From: Frankiaceae bacterium
Lineage (GTDB): Bacteria > Actinomycetota > Actinomycetes > JADGOU01
Direction of reading: 5' to 3'
NCBI GenBank assembly: GCA_017882835.1
Contig: JADGOU010000035.1
Location: 1-15,105 of the forward strand
DNA: 15,105 nucleotides
Shown here: in pieces, positions 6,751 to 13,001 of the stretch
How the letters are laid out: every line of letters starts with the position of its first letter
How positions within the stretch are numbered: position 1 is the stretch's first letter
The notes under the pieces: model-generated
The model's input: only the letters and a program-made list of their open reading frames with translations
The model's database searches: none
Told to the model about the DNA's origin: nothing
Translations under genes and position numbers: made by a program

Positions 6751-7853
6751 GCCGACCGCGGGGCGCCACCGGCCTGGCCGGCCGGCTGTTCGTCGCGCAG
6801 CTCCTGGTCGTCGGGGCCGGCGGCCTCACGTTGTGGCTGGTAGCGCTGGCCGTCGGTCCGGTGATCTTCCACGACCACTTGCACCGCGCCGCCGTCACGG
6901 TCCCGGCACAGACGAGCCGGCACGTCGAGGAGGCGTTCCAGTCGGCCAGCGCGATCTCGATCAGCGTGGCGGTGCTCGCCTCGCTCGGCGCCGCGCTCGG
7001 CGTCTCCGCTTACGTGACTCGGCGGATCGCCGGCCCGGTGGTGCGGCTCGCGGCCGCCGCCCGCGACGTCGCCGCCGGCCACTACGCGGTCCGGGTGCCC
7101 ACCCCGGCGCTAGGCGGTGAGTTCGCGAGCTTGACCGGGTCGTTCAACGCGATGGCCGCCCGGCTGGAGACGGTGGAGGCCACCCGCCGTCGGCTGCTGG
7201 CCGACCTCGCCCATGAGATCCGCACCCCGGTGGCCACGCTGGATGCCTACCTGGAAGGGCTGGAGGACGGCGTCGTCACCGTCGATGCGGACACAGTGGC
7301 GGTGCTGCGCGGGCAGACGGCCCGGCTGACCCGGCTCACGGAGGACATCACGGCGGTGTCCCGGGCCGACGAGCACCAGCTCGACCTGAATCCGCACCCC
7401 GTCGCCGCCAGCCAGCTGATCGGCGCCGCGGTAGCCGCGGCGGCCGATCGCTACCAGGCCAAAGGCGTCCGGCTCAGCGCGGACGCGGCGGACGGGTTGC
7501 CGCCGGTGAGGGTCGACGAGGACCGGATCGCCCAGGTGCTCGGCAACTTGCTCGACAACGCCCTGCGGCACACCCCCGCCGGTGGCCGGGTCAGCGTCGC
7601 CGCGGCCCGGGCCGAGGGCGCCATCGTTATTACCGTGGCCGACACCGGCGAGGGCATCGCGGCCGAGCATCTGCCGCACGTCTTCGAGCGGTTCTACCGC
7701 GCCGACGCGGCCCGGGACCGCGCGCACGGCGGGTCCGGCATCGGACTGGCGATCGTGCGGGCCCTCGTCGACGCCCACGGCGGCACCACCAGCGCCAGCA
7801 GCGGCGGCCCGGGGCAGGGCACGACGGTCACCGTCACCCTGCCCACGCCGTAG
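6747..7853 (+). CDS. Membrane sensor histidine kinase
   Basis: The protein has 368 residues. Two helices (about 14-40 and 69-90) flank a very short outer segment of about 28 residues. A HAMP linker follows (about 92-145). The phospho-acceptor is His156 in LAHEIRTP. The ATPase part has the N box VLGNLLDNALRHTP (264-277), DTGEG (299-303), FERFYRAD (313-320) and GGSGIGLAIV (328-337). The outer segment begins FHDHLHRA (41-48). This His/Asp cluster may bind a metal directly. The start is the TTG at 6747, which overlaps the response regulator stop (TTGA). A long open frame before it is a shadow of the regulator gene. The pair forms one two-component system, and the kinase appears complete. Confidence 0.93.
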   Translation: MSRPRGATGLAGRLFVAQLLVVGAGGLTLWLVALAVGPVIFHDHLHRAAVTVPAQTSRHVEEAFQSASAISISVAVLASLGAALGVSAYVTRRIAGPVVRLAAAARDVAAGHYAVRVPTPALGGEFASLTGSFNAMAARLETVEATRRRLLADLAHEIRTPVATLDAYLEGLEDGVVTVDADTVAVLRGQTARLTRLTEDITAVSRADEHQLDLNPHPVAASQLIGAAVAAAADRYQAKGVRLSADAADGLPPVRVDEDRIAQVLGNLLDNALRHTPAGGRVSVAAARAEGAIVITVADTGEGIAAEHLPHVFERFYRADAARDRAHGGSGIGLAIVRALVDAHGGTTSASSGGPGQGTTVTVTLPTP

Positions 7854-7863
7854 CTCCAGTTGA

Positions 7864-7889
7864 CACCGGCAGCCGAGCGGCAGCCGGTG
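7864..7889. terminator. Terminator hairpin candidate after the kinase gene
   Basis: CACCGGC and GCCGGTG form a perfect 7-bp stem with a 12-nt loop, starting 10 nt after the kinase stop. It lies between convergent genes. The remaining bases up to 8019 show nothing further. Confidence 0.5.
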
Positions 7890-8019
7890 ACCACGGCCGA
7901 CCGCCGCGATCCACGATCACCGGATCGGACAGCCTGACCACCTGGCCGACCGGCCCTCGCGGTTCTCAGCTGCCGCCGGGCGAGCACCCGACCACCCCCG
8001 GGACGTTCAGCTCAGGCGC

Positions 8020-8292
8020 TCACCGCGGGAGCGGAATGGAGACGTCGTCGTCTGGCGAGCCAGCTGACCCCGGGTGCGAATACTGATCTGCGGTGTTCTC
8101 CCGGTCGCGCCCGCCGCCGCGGTCACCGTTGTTGCCGCGGCCCATCGACCACATCATCGCGCCCATCATCAACGGGCAGGCCAGCAGGAACGCATACGGC
8201 AGCGCCGTCCCGAATAACACCCCGGCGAGGAGCAGGACGATCAATACCCCTGCACCGCCGAGCAGCATGTGCTTCATGTGGTTGCCGTACAT
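8020..8292 (-). CDS. Small DUF2933-like Met/His-rich membrane protein
   Basis: The protein has 90 residues from the ATG at 8292. The N-terminus is MYGNHMKHM, rich in Met and His. Two helices follow (about 9-30 and 33-50), the second containing ACPLMMGAMMW with one Cys and five Met. The C-terminal 40 residues are hydrophilic. Size and the Cys-Pro-Leu-Met-Met helix resemble the DUF2933 family, uncharacterised proteins often found in metal resistance loci. The Met, His and Cys content suggests soft-metal contact. A TTG at 8301 and a GTG at 8295 are alternative starts. GGAG 9 nt before the ATG favours 8292. It is second in an operon with the SHOCT gene, 25 nt after its stop. Confidence 0.75.
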   Translation of the reverse strand: MYGNHMKHMLLGGAGVLIVLLLAGVLFGTALPYAFLLACPLMMGAMMWSMGRGNNGDRGGGRDRENTADQYSHPGSAGSPDDDVSIPLPR

Positions 8293-8317
8293 CACACCCA
8301 ACTCCGTCGTGAATTCG

Positions 8318-8551
8318 TTAGGGCCGGCCGGCGTCGGCGAGCTCGTCGCGGACCTGTCGGTAGGTCTCCGCGTCGATCTGACCTGTGGCGAGCCGGTGGT
8401 CGAGCAACTCCACTGCCACCCCGCGGCGGTCGCTGGCCGGGAACAGCCGGGTCACCGCCCACAGCACCAGGGCGATGAACCCGCCCCAGAACGCGATCAT
8501 CACCAGCCAGCCGGCCACGCCCATGCCGCCGCAGTAGCCACCAGCGAACAT
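8318..8551 (-). CDS. Small SHOCT-domain membrane protein (copy 1)
   Basis: The protein has 77 residues. A Gly-rich N-terminus with Cys7 and Met10 precedes one helix (about 13-37). A C-terminal SHOCT domain (about 48-74) follows, with the LLDHRLATGQIDAETYRQVRDEL signature: a short helix, G-x-I-D/S turn, then a second helix. SHOCT domains are short oligomerisation or C-terminal modules, and the function of such small proteins is unknown. The ATG at 8551 has GGAGG 8 nt upstream. The open frame extends upstream to 8986, but that part has no coding character and crosses the promoter. It is the first gene of the operon with the DUF2933-like gene. Response-regulator box 2 lies 86 bp upstream, so it is probably controlled by the nearby two-component system. 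Confidence 0.82.
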   Translation of the reverse strand: MFAGGYCGGMGVAGWLVMIAFWGGFIALVLWAVTRLFPASDRRGVAVELLDHRLATGQIDAETYRQVRDELADAGRP

Positions 8552-8636
8552 CTCCGCCACCTCCGGGCACCTGCGGCGTGGCGGCGGTTGCCGTCGCCAC
8601 GGACTATGGGCACCACACATGGAGGGGGCCGCCGGG

Positions 8637-8658
8637 AAACGGTGAAGGTTCGCTGAAG
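8637..8658. promoter_or_regulatory. Putative response-regulator box 2 (two 11-bp direct repeats)
   Basis: The two 11-mers are AAACGGTGAAG and GTTCGCTGAAG, with the same TGAAG ends and 11-bp phasing as the box at 5890-5911. The second unit differs from the second unit of box 1 at one base. It lies 86 bp before the SHOCT start, the same orientation and nearly the same distance as box 1 from the redox operon. CATAG-T on the minus strand (8608-8603) is a possible -10, 28 bp beyond it. Confidence 0.6.
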
Positions 8659-8666
8659 GTCTGCCG

Positions 8667-8689
8667 CGATCCCACCTGCGCGGGGATCG
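8667..8689. repeat. Inverted repeat upstream of the SHOCT promoter
   Basis: CGATCCC and GGGATCG form a perfect 7-bp stem around 9 nt. It lies just behind response-regulator box 2 and before the transporter remnant. It could be an old terminator or an operator. The stretch from here to about 8825 shows no gene. Confidence 0.35.
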
Positions 8690-8824
8690 TGGTCCGCACA
8701 CCCTCATCGGCCGATCGTCACTACGACCGGCGGGTCCGCCCGAGCCCGAAGTAGACCGGCCGTCCTGGCCGCCGGGTGCCGCCCCGGGCTGGGTCAGGCC
8801 GCGGCGTGGGCGGCCCAGCGAACG

Positions 8825-9469
8825 GTGCGGACTTCTTCGACGGCGGCGTGGACAGCGTTCTCGACCTGGGCACTGGTCGCGGCCGCCTCGGTGATCGGGT
8901 TCGGCGGCCATGAGCTGGTGGCCCGGTACCGGATCCGGGTCGGTCGCCGGATCGGCTCGGCGGCACTGATCGCCGACGGGCGGCACGCCCGCACCGACGG
9001 CCTGACCAGCCTGGTGGTGCTCATCGGGGCCGGCGGGTCGCCCTCGGGTTCCGCCTGGCCGACCCGATCATCGGCCTGGTCACAACCGTCGCCACCCTCG
9101 CCGTGCTCCGCCAAGCTGCCCGGGAGGTCTTCGCCCGGCTCATGGACGCCGTCGACCCGGCACTCGTCGACCGGGTGGAGGCGGTCATTAGGCCCACCCC
9201 GGGCGTCCTCGACGTTGGCCAGGTGCGGCTGCGGTGGATCGGCCATGCCCTGCGGGCCGAGTGCGACGTCGTCGTCGACGAGCACCTGTCGCTGGTGCAA
9301 GCCCACCGATCGCCGACGAGACCGAGCACCGGCTCCCCACGCAGGCGACCCCATCACGCACCACGAGCTGTCCGCCCCCACCGGGCTACGGCCAGCTGAG
9401 CCGCCTCGGACCCGTACAACGCTTCACGCCTGTCGGTTGCGGCGCCGGGCTAGGCCTGGGCTAGGGTGA
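8825..9469 (+). pseudogene. Cation diffusion facilitator (CDF) transporter remnant, truncated and frameshifted
   Basis: Only the C-terminal half of a CDF metal exporter is visible, from about 8873 on. It begins IGFGGHELVARYRIRVGRR, followed by ADGRHARTDGLTSL, a late CDF helix with the conserved H-A-x-x-D metal-site pattern. At about 9034-9037 one G is missing. The frame then moves to one that gives LADPIIGLV, REVFARLMDAVDP and TPGVLDVGQVRLRWIGH, the cytoplasmic CDF domain. At 9308 a second base is lost, since the next frame gives IADETEHRL. Near 9335 about ten codons are gone and the frame moves back to HAGDPITHHEL, a typical His-rich CDF tail. The N-terminal helices and any start codon are absent. 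Three or more lesions make it a real pseudogene. The intact protein would have exported a divalent metal such as Zn, Co, Ni or Fe. Confidence 0.8.
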
Positions 9470-9495
9470 AGATCGAAAGGATTGTGCCAACTCGG

Positions 9496-9741
9496 ATGAT
9501 GATGTACTGGAACAGAACCTGGAGCTGGGGGTAATGGGCTCGCCATGGCCGTCATGATGATCGTCGTCTGGTCTCTGACCGCCGCCGGCGTGATCGCGCT
9601 GGTGCGCGCACTACCGGTGACGACGCCCAGCTCTTCCTCGACTGGCGTTTCGCCCGGGGCGAGATCAGCGAGGCCGAGTACACCCAGCGGCGAGATCTGC
9701 TGAACACCGCCCGATGCGCCGGCCGGACGCGTCGGGCGTGA
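9496..9741 (+). pseudogene. SHOCT-domain small membrane protein (copy 2), two compensating frameshifts
   Basis: The ATG at 9496 opens MMMYWNRTWSWG and hits TAA at 9532. Dropping one G from the GGGGG run at 9527-9531 moves to the frame that reads GNGLAMAVMMIVVWSLTAAG, a transmembrane helix. At about 9615-9618 one base is missing, and the first frame resumes with DDAQLFLDWRFARGEISEA, a good SHOCT domain, ending at TGA 9741. The two lesions cancel, and the rebuilt protein has 81 residues with the same layout as the two other SHOCT proteins here. Possible explanations are a pseudogene, sequence error in a G-run, or (less likely) programmed frameshifting. The DUF3105 gene starts 8 nt after its stop. 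Confidence 0.75.
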
Positions 9742-9749
9742 TCGACTGA

Positions 9750-10370
9750 ATGGCCAGTCGGAGGCAGCCACCGCGAGCGAGCGCGCGGAACCGCGCCGCG
9801 GCGATGCGCCGAGAGCAATACACCCGCGCCCGCCGGCGTCGCCTGCTGATGACCCTCGCCGCGGTGCTCGCCGCCCTGGTCGTGGTCGGCGGGGTCACGG
9901 CCGGCCTGCTCGCCAACCGGGCCAGCAAGCCCAGCCTGAGCGCAGTGCAGGCCTACCCGGAGCAGCGCAACCACGTCACCGGCACTGTCGACTATCCCCA
10001 GACCCCGCCGGCCGGTGGCGACCACAACGAAGTCCTGCTCAACTGCGGCGTCTACGACCAGCCGGTCCCGCCCGAGAACGCCGTCCACGACCTCGAGCAC
10101 GGGGCTGTCTGGATCACCTACCGGCCGGACCTGCCGGCTGCCGACGTGGCCACGCTGCGGTCGCTGGTTGCCGGCAAGACCTACCTGCTCCTATCCCCCT
10201 ACCCCGGGCTACCCGCCCCGGTGGTGGCATCGGCGTGGGGCAAGCAGCTCCGTCTCACCGGTGCCGCGGACCAGCGGCTAGCGGCGTTCATCACCTCCTA
10301 CCGCCAGAGTCCGGCTGCACCCGAGCCGGGCGCGCCCTGCGCCGGCGGCATCGGCACTCCGGGCGCATAG
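9750..10370 (+). CDS. DUF3105 membrane-anchored protein
   Basis: The protein has 206 residues. A strongly basic N-terminus (1-32) and one helix (about 33-54) anchor it, with the rest outside the cell. The outer domain matches DUF3105: RNHVTGTVDYPQTPPAGGDHN (73-93, the usual PPxGGxHN), NCGVYDQPVP (98-107), and AVHDLEHGAVWITYRPDLP (111-129). The conserved His residues (His92, 113, 117) with Cys99 and a second Cys (197) near the end suggest a metal or disulfide site. The biochemical role of DUF3105 is not established. No strong ribosome binding site is seen, and its ATG lies 8 nt after the SHOCT remnant stop, so it was probably translated by coupling. The frame is intact. Confidence 0.85.
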   Translation: MASRRQPPRASARNRAAAMRREQYTRARRRRLLMTLAAVLAALVVVGGVTAGLLANRASKPSLSAVQAYPEQRNHVTGTVDYPQTPPAGGDHNEVLLNCGVYDQPVPPENAVHDLEHGAVWITYRPDLPAADVATLRSLVAGKTYLLLSPYPGLPAPVVASAWGKQLRLTGAADQRLAAFITSYRQSPAAPEPGAPCAGGIGTPGA

Positions 10371-10425
10371 CACCGATCGCCGGCCCGGCGGCCCACACCG
10401 GCACAGCTCCCCGGCCTGGGCCTCC

Positions 10426-10455
10426 GCCTGCCCAGCCGCCCCGGGCGGCCCAGGC
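10426..10455. terminator. Hairpin between DUF3105 and the HTH remnant
   Basis: GCCGCCC and GGGCGGC are separated by one base (10435-10449), so the RNA would loop at CCCGG. Outer arms GCCTG (10426-10430) and CAGGC (10451-10455) extend the stem with a bulge. It sits between convergent coding regions and is a plausible bidirectional terminator. Confidence 0.45.
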
Positions 10456-10670
10456 GAGTTCGGGCTGAGCCGGGCCTGCGGGTGCCGTCACGGCAGCTGG
10501 CAGCGAGAGGCGGGCGAGAGCCCGCCGGCGGAGCGCAGCGGCACGCCCGCGCGGCGCGGTCGGCGGATCACCACGGCCGGGTTCAGGTCGACGAGCAGGC
10601 GAATCTGGGCCGCGGACAGCCCCAAGCCGAAGTAGAGCTCCCGCAGCAGCTCACATGCAGGCTCGGGGCT

Positions 10671-10700
10671 GCCGACGGCTGCCGACGGCTGCCGACGGCG
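10671..10700. repeat. 10-bp tandem repeat, three copies
   Basis: GCCGACGGCT is repeated at 10671, 10681 and 10691 (last base differs). Because 10 is not a multiple of three, each added copy shifts the frame of the HTH remnant it lies in. Confidence 0.9.
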
Positions 10701-10972
10701 AGCCAGGGCGGCCTGGACGGCCGGCTGCGTGGTCAGAGCTCGGCGAGCAGCAGCTGGTCCGGGCGTGGCCGGTGTCGCCGGGGCGGGCCACCGGGCCGCA
10801 CCGGGAGTCCGGCGGCGTGCAGCCGGCGCAGCACGGTCTGCGCGCTGACGCCCAGCGCCGCGCCGACCTGGGCTGAAAGACGGCGTTCGACGTAGAGCTG
10901 CCGCAGCTTGCTTCTCCGGCAGGCCCGGGTTCCCACGCGGGCACGAGCGGGCCACGATGGCGGGCCGGTCCA

Positions 10973-11014
10973 GGGCGAGTCGGACCCGGTGCGGGGCGAG
11001 TCGGACCCGGTGCG
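10973..11014. repeat. 21-bp perfect tandem duplication
   Basis: The 21-bp unit at 10973-10993 is repeated exactly at 10994-11014. It inserts seven residues (APHRVRL twice) in frame into module B of the HTH remnant. Confidence 0.95.
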
Positions 11015-11230
11015 GGGCGTAGCCCAGCTGCGCGGCGGTTGCTTCCACCGACAACCGCTCGGTGACGTACAGCCGGTGCAGCAGGTCGGCGGTCAGCACC
11101 GGTCGGCCGTTGGTGCCGCGGGAGCCGCCCGATCGGGTCGGTAGGCCGTGCCGGGCCAGGCCTGCAGCACCTGCCGGTAGCTGCCCCCGACCCGGGCGGC
11201 GATCTCGGTGCTGGACAGCCCTTGGCGCAG

Positions 11231-11246
11231 TTAGAGCTTTAGAGCT
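11231..11246. repeat. 8-bp tandem duplication breaking the HTH remnant
   Basis: TTAGAGCT occurs twice head to tail. Removing one copy restores the minus-strand frame from LLEEL into LRQGLSSTEIAARVG, apart from a TAA where the other modules have Tyr. Confidence 0.9.
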
Positions 11247-11306
11247 CCTCGAGCAACTCCCGGGTCAGGGGTGCCCAGCCGGCGCCGCGGCCGGGCGGGT
11301 CCGCGC

Positions 11307-12446
11307 TCAGCCGGCGGGTTCGATGACCCGTTCGCTGCGGATCCCGGCGCTCCACTTCTCCTCGATCCGGCCGTACTTCCACACCGACAGCGCGACCACC
11401 CAGGTCAGCACGAACAGGGCGACAATGGCGTACCCGACGTAGTTCAGGTTCAGCTTCCCCAGCGCGGCCAGCGGCCCGGAGTCGATGCCGAGTTGGTCGG
11501 TCACGATCGAGACCAGCTCGATGGTGCCGATGATGAACGCGACCGCGACCGACAGTCCGGTGATTGTGATGTTGTAGTACACCTTGCGCACGGGCTTGGA
11601 GAAGGCCCAGCCGTAGGCGAAGTTCATGAAGCAGCCGTCGGCGGTGTCGAGCAGACTCATACCGGCGGCGAACAGCACCGGCAGCACCACGATGGCGTAC
11701 CAGGGCAGGTCGAACGCCGCCGCCCCACCGGCGAGGACCAGCAGCCCGACCTCGGTGGCTGTGTCGAAGCCCAGCCCAAACAACAGCCCGACCGGGTACA
11801 TGTGCCAGGGCTTGCGGACCGCCCTGGTCGCGCCGCCGAGGATACGGTTCATGAGCCCCCGGTTGTTGAGCTGGTGCTCCAGGGCCGCCTCGTCGTACGC
11901 GCCGGTGCGCATCTGCCGGAAGACCTTGAGGATCCCGACCAGCACCGCCAGGTTCAGCGCCGCGATGAGGTAGAGGAAGGTGCCGGACACCGCCGTACCG
12001 ATCAGCCCGGTGGTCTTGTGCAGCGCGGAGGAGTCGTTCTGCACCTGCCCGGCCAGCGCCTTGACGCCCAGGGAGAGCAGCAGGCACAGCCCGAACACGA
12101 TCGAGGAGTGCCCCAGGGAGAACCAGAACCCGACCGAGACCGGGCGCTTGCCCTCGGCCATCAGCTTGCGGGTGGTGTTGTCGATGGCGGCGATGTGATC
12201 GGCGTCGAACGCGTGCCGCATACCCAGTGTGTAGGCGGTCAGACCCAGTCCGACCCCGAAGACCCCGCTGCTGCCGAGGTTGTAGTGGTGCGGGGCGATC
12301 ACCGCGACCAGCAGGCCCCAGCCGATCACGTGCAGGGCGATGATGAACGCCGTCATGCCGGCGATCGAGGTCCACTCCCGACGCGACAGCGACCCCCGAA
12401 CTCGGGCACCAAGCGATCCGAACGACTGCTGGACCTCAACAGACAC
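11307..12446 (-). CDS. NiCoT-family nickel/cobalt transporter (HoxN/NixA type)
   Basis: The protein has 379 residues and about eight helices, and takes up Ni2+ and/or Co2+ with high affinity. Family motifs are complete: RHAFDADHIAAIDN in the second helix (the metal-selecting H-x4-D-H), LGHSSIVF, LLFGLGFDTATE, and GMSLLDTADG. The large cytoplasmic loop is present. A longer frame runs up to 12629, but GTG at 12446 has a near-perfect AAGGAGG 8 nt upstream (12461-12455) and gives the normal family length. A promoter-like pair lies at 12520-12548. A broken ArsR-type regulator is upstream on the same strand, hinting at former metal control. It may supply nickel for urease, hydrogenase or superoxide dismutase, none of which are in the window. 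The gene is intact. Confidence 0.93.
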   Translation of the reverse strand: MSVEVQQSFGSLGARVRGSLSRREWTSIAGMTAFIIALHVIGWGLLVAVIAPHHYNLGSSGVFGVGLGLTAYTLGMRHAFDADHIAAIDNTTRKLMAEGKRPVSVGFWFSLGHSSIVFGLCLLLSLGVKALAGQVQNDSSALHKTTGLIGTAVSGTFLYLIAALNLAVLVGILKVFRQMRTGAYDEAALEHQLNNRGLMNRILGGATRAVRKPWHMYPVGLLFGLGFDTATEVGLLVLAGGAAAFDLPWYAIVVLPVLFAAGMSLLDTADGCFMNFAYGWAFSKPVRKVYYNITITGLSVAVAFIIGTIELVSIVTDQLGIDSGPLAALGKLNLNYVGYAIVALFVLTWVVALSVWKYGRIEEKWSAGIRSERVIEPAG

Positions 12447-12519
12447 CCGAACTGCCTCCTTGACGGCCCTGGGCAGCAGATCCCGCGACGCGCGCCACGG
12501 GACCCCACCCGGCCGAGCC

Positions 12520-12548
12520 ACCATACGCAGCCCGCCCACTACCTGCAA
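12520..12548 (-). promoter_or_regulatory. Sigma-70-type promoter candidate for the NiCoT gene
   Basis: On the minus strand TTGCAG (12548-12543) and TATGGT (12525-12520) are separated by 17 bp, close to the housekeeping consensus. The -10 lies 74 bp before the GTG start. Confidence 0.5.
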
Positions 12549-12654
12549 CTGATTCGCAGGAGACAGCGTGCGGCAACTAGGCGGGTACCGGCCCGCGCCC
12601 GACGGTCCCCGATTGGGTGCCGTTCGCACGTTCGCGCCGAAGCTCTATGGGTGG

Positions 12655-12830
12655 GGTTGGCGGTCCGATGAGCCGGTGGTCGGCTGACTCCAGCCTCGGC
12701 ACCAAGGCGCTGCAGGTGTGCGGGCAGCACGTAGATCACCCGGCGGCCCTTCTTGCAGGCGGCCCAGGCGGCCAAGATGCTGGCTGACCGCCGGCCGGGC
12801 CGCGCCGGCGGCCGACCACATCCATCCCAC
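12655..12830 (-). pseudogene. ArsR/SmtB-family metal regulator remnant
   Basis: Pieces of an ArsR-type winged helix appear in successive minus-strand frames. ARPAVSQHLGRL (about 12800-12765) is the recognition helix. KKGRRVIYVLPAHLQRL (about 12755-12702) is the wing and following helix. ADHRLIG (about 12684-12664) resembles the C-terminal helix of NmtR/CmtR-like sensors. Between the first two the family normally has about six more residues and the same frame, so there is a small deletion and shift. Another shift precedes the last piece. The N-terminal half is not recognisable. It lies upstream of the NiCoT gene on the same strand, so the ancestor may have been a nickel or cobalt sensor. Confidence 0.6.
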
Positions 12831-12853
12831 CGACGCCCACGCCGACCACATCC
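12811..12853. repeat. 13-bp direct repeat 30 bp apart
   Basis: GCCGACCACATCC occurs at 12811-12823 and 12841-12853. The repeat lies at the upstream edge of the ArsR remnant and could be a duplication scar or an operator pair. The rest of 12854-13001 shows no clear gene. Confidence 0.6.
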
Positions 12854-13001
12854 GGCGCCACGACCCGCAGACCCAATTGGACCCGCGGGCGCGCTTCTCG
12901 CTGAAACCGACAGCGGCCGACATCGACGGCGGGGCGCCAAGGCCATACCGGGCGGGCCACCCGGAGGCCGGCTTTCGGTGCGGAAATGGTGTACTGGCCG
13001 G

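Larger units (their letters stand above)
10491..11300 (-). pseudogene. Decayed protein with about four tandem helix-turn-helix modules
   Basis: The minus strand holds four copies of a module of about 55-65 residues with the pattern L-Y-x4-L-S-x3-I-A-x2-L-G...V...L...G-x-P-x-R. Module A (about 11270-11100) has LLEEL, then LSSTEIAARVG. Module B (about 11100-10960) has LLHRLYVTERLSVEATAAQLG. Module C (about 10936-10780) has KLRQLYVERRLSAQVGAALG and VLRRLHAAGLPVRPGG. Module D (about 10660-10530) has LLRELYFGLGLSAAQI. Each resembles a DNA-binding helix-turn-helix with a recognition-helix tail. The chain is broken: in module A an 8-bp tandem duplication (11231-11246) shifts the frame and the conserved Tyr codon is TAA. 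One base is lost near 11155, there is a shift near 10930, and a 10-bp repeat lies near 10671. No start is identifiable. It is probably a former multi-HTH DNA-binding protein of unknown role. Confidence 0.65.

Noticed and set aside
8794..9381. Minus-strand frame ending in ENAVHAAVEEVRTVRWAAH
   Set aside because: The last 25 codons look somewhat coding, but the rest is a shadow of the CDF remnant and no family is recognised.
9466..9481. Third response-regulator box before the broken SHOCT gene (GGTGAAGATCGAAAGG)
   Set aside because: It has one TGAAG unit but no second unit at 11-bp spacing.
11321..11336. tRNA T-arm-like CGGGTTCGATGACCCG
   Set aside because: It is within the NiCoT coding sequence and no acceptor, D or anticodon arm can be folded around it.
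12447..12720. Cobalamin riboswitch upstream of the NiCoT gene
   Set aside because: I looked for the B12 box and core elements on the minus strand and did not find a consistent set.
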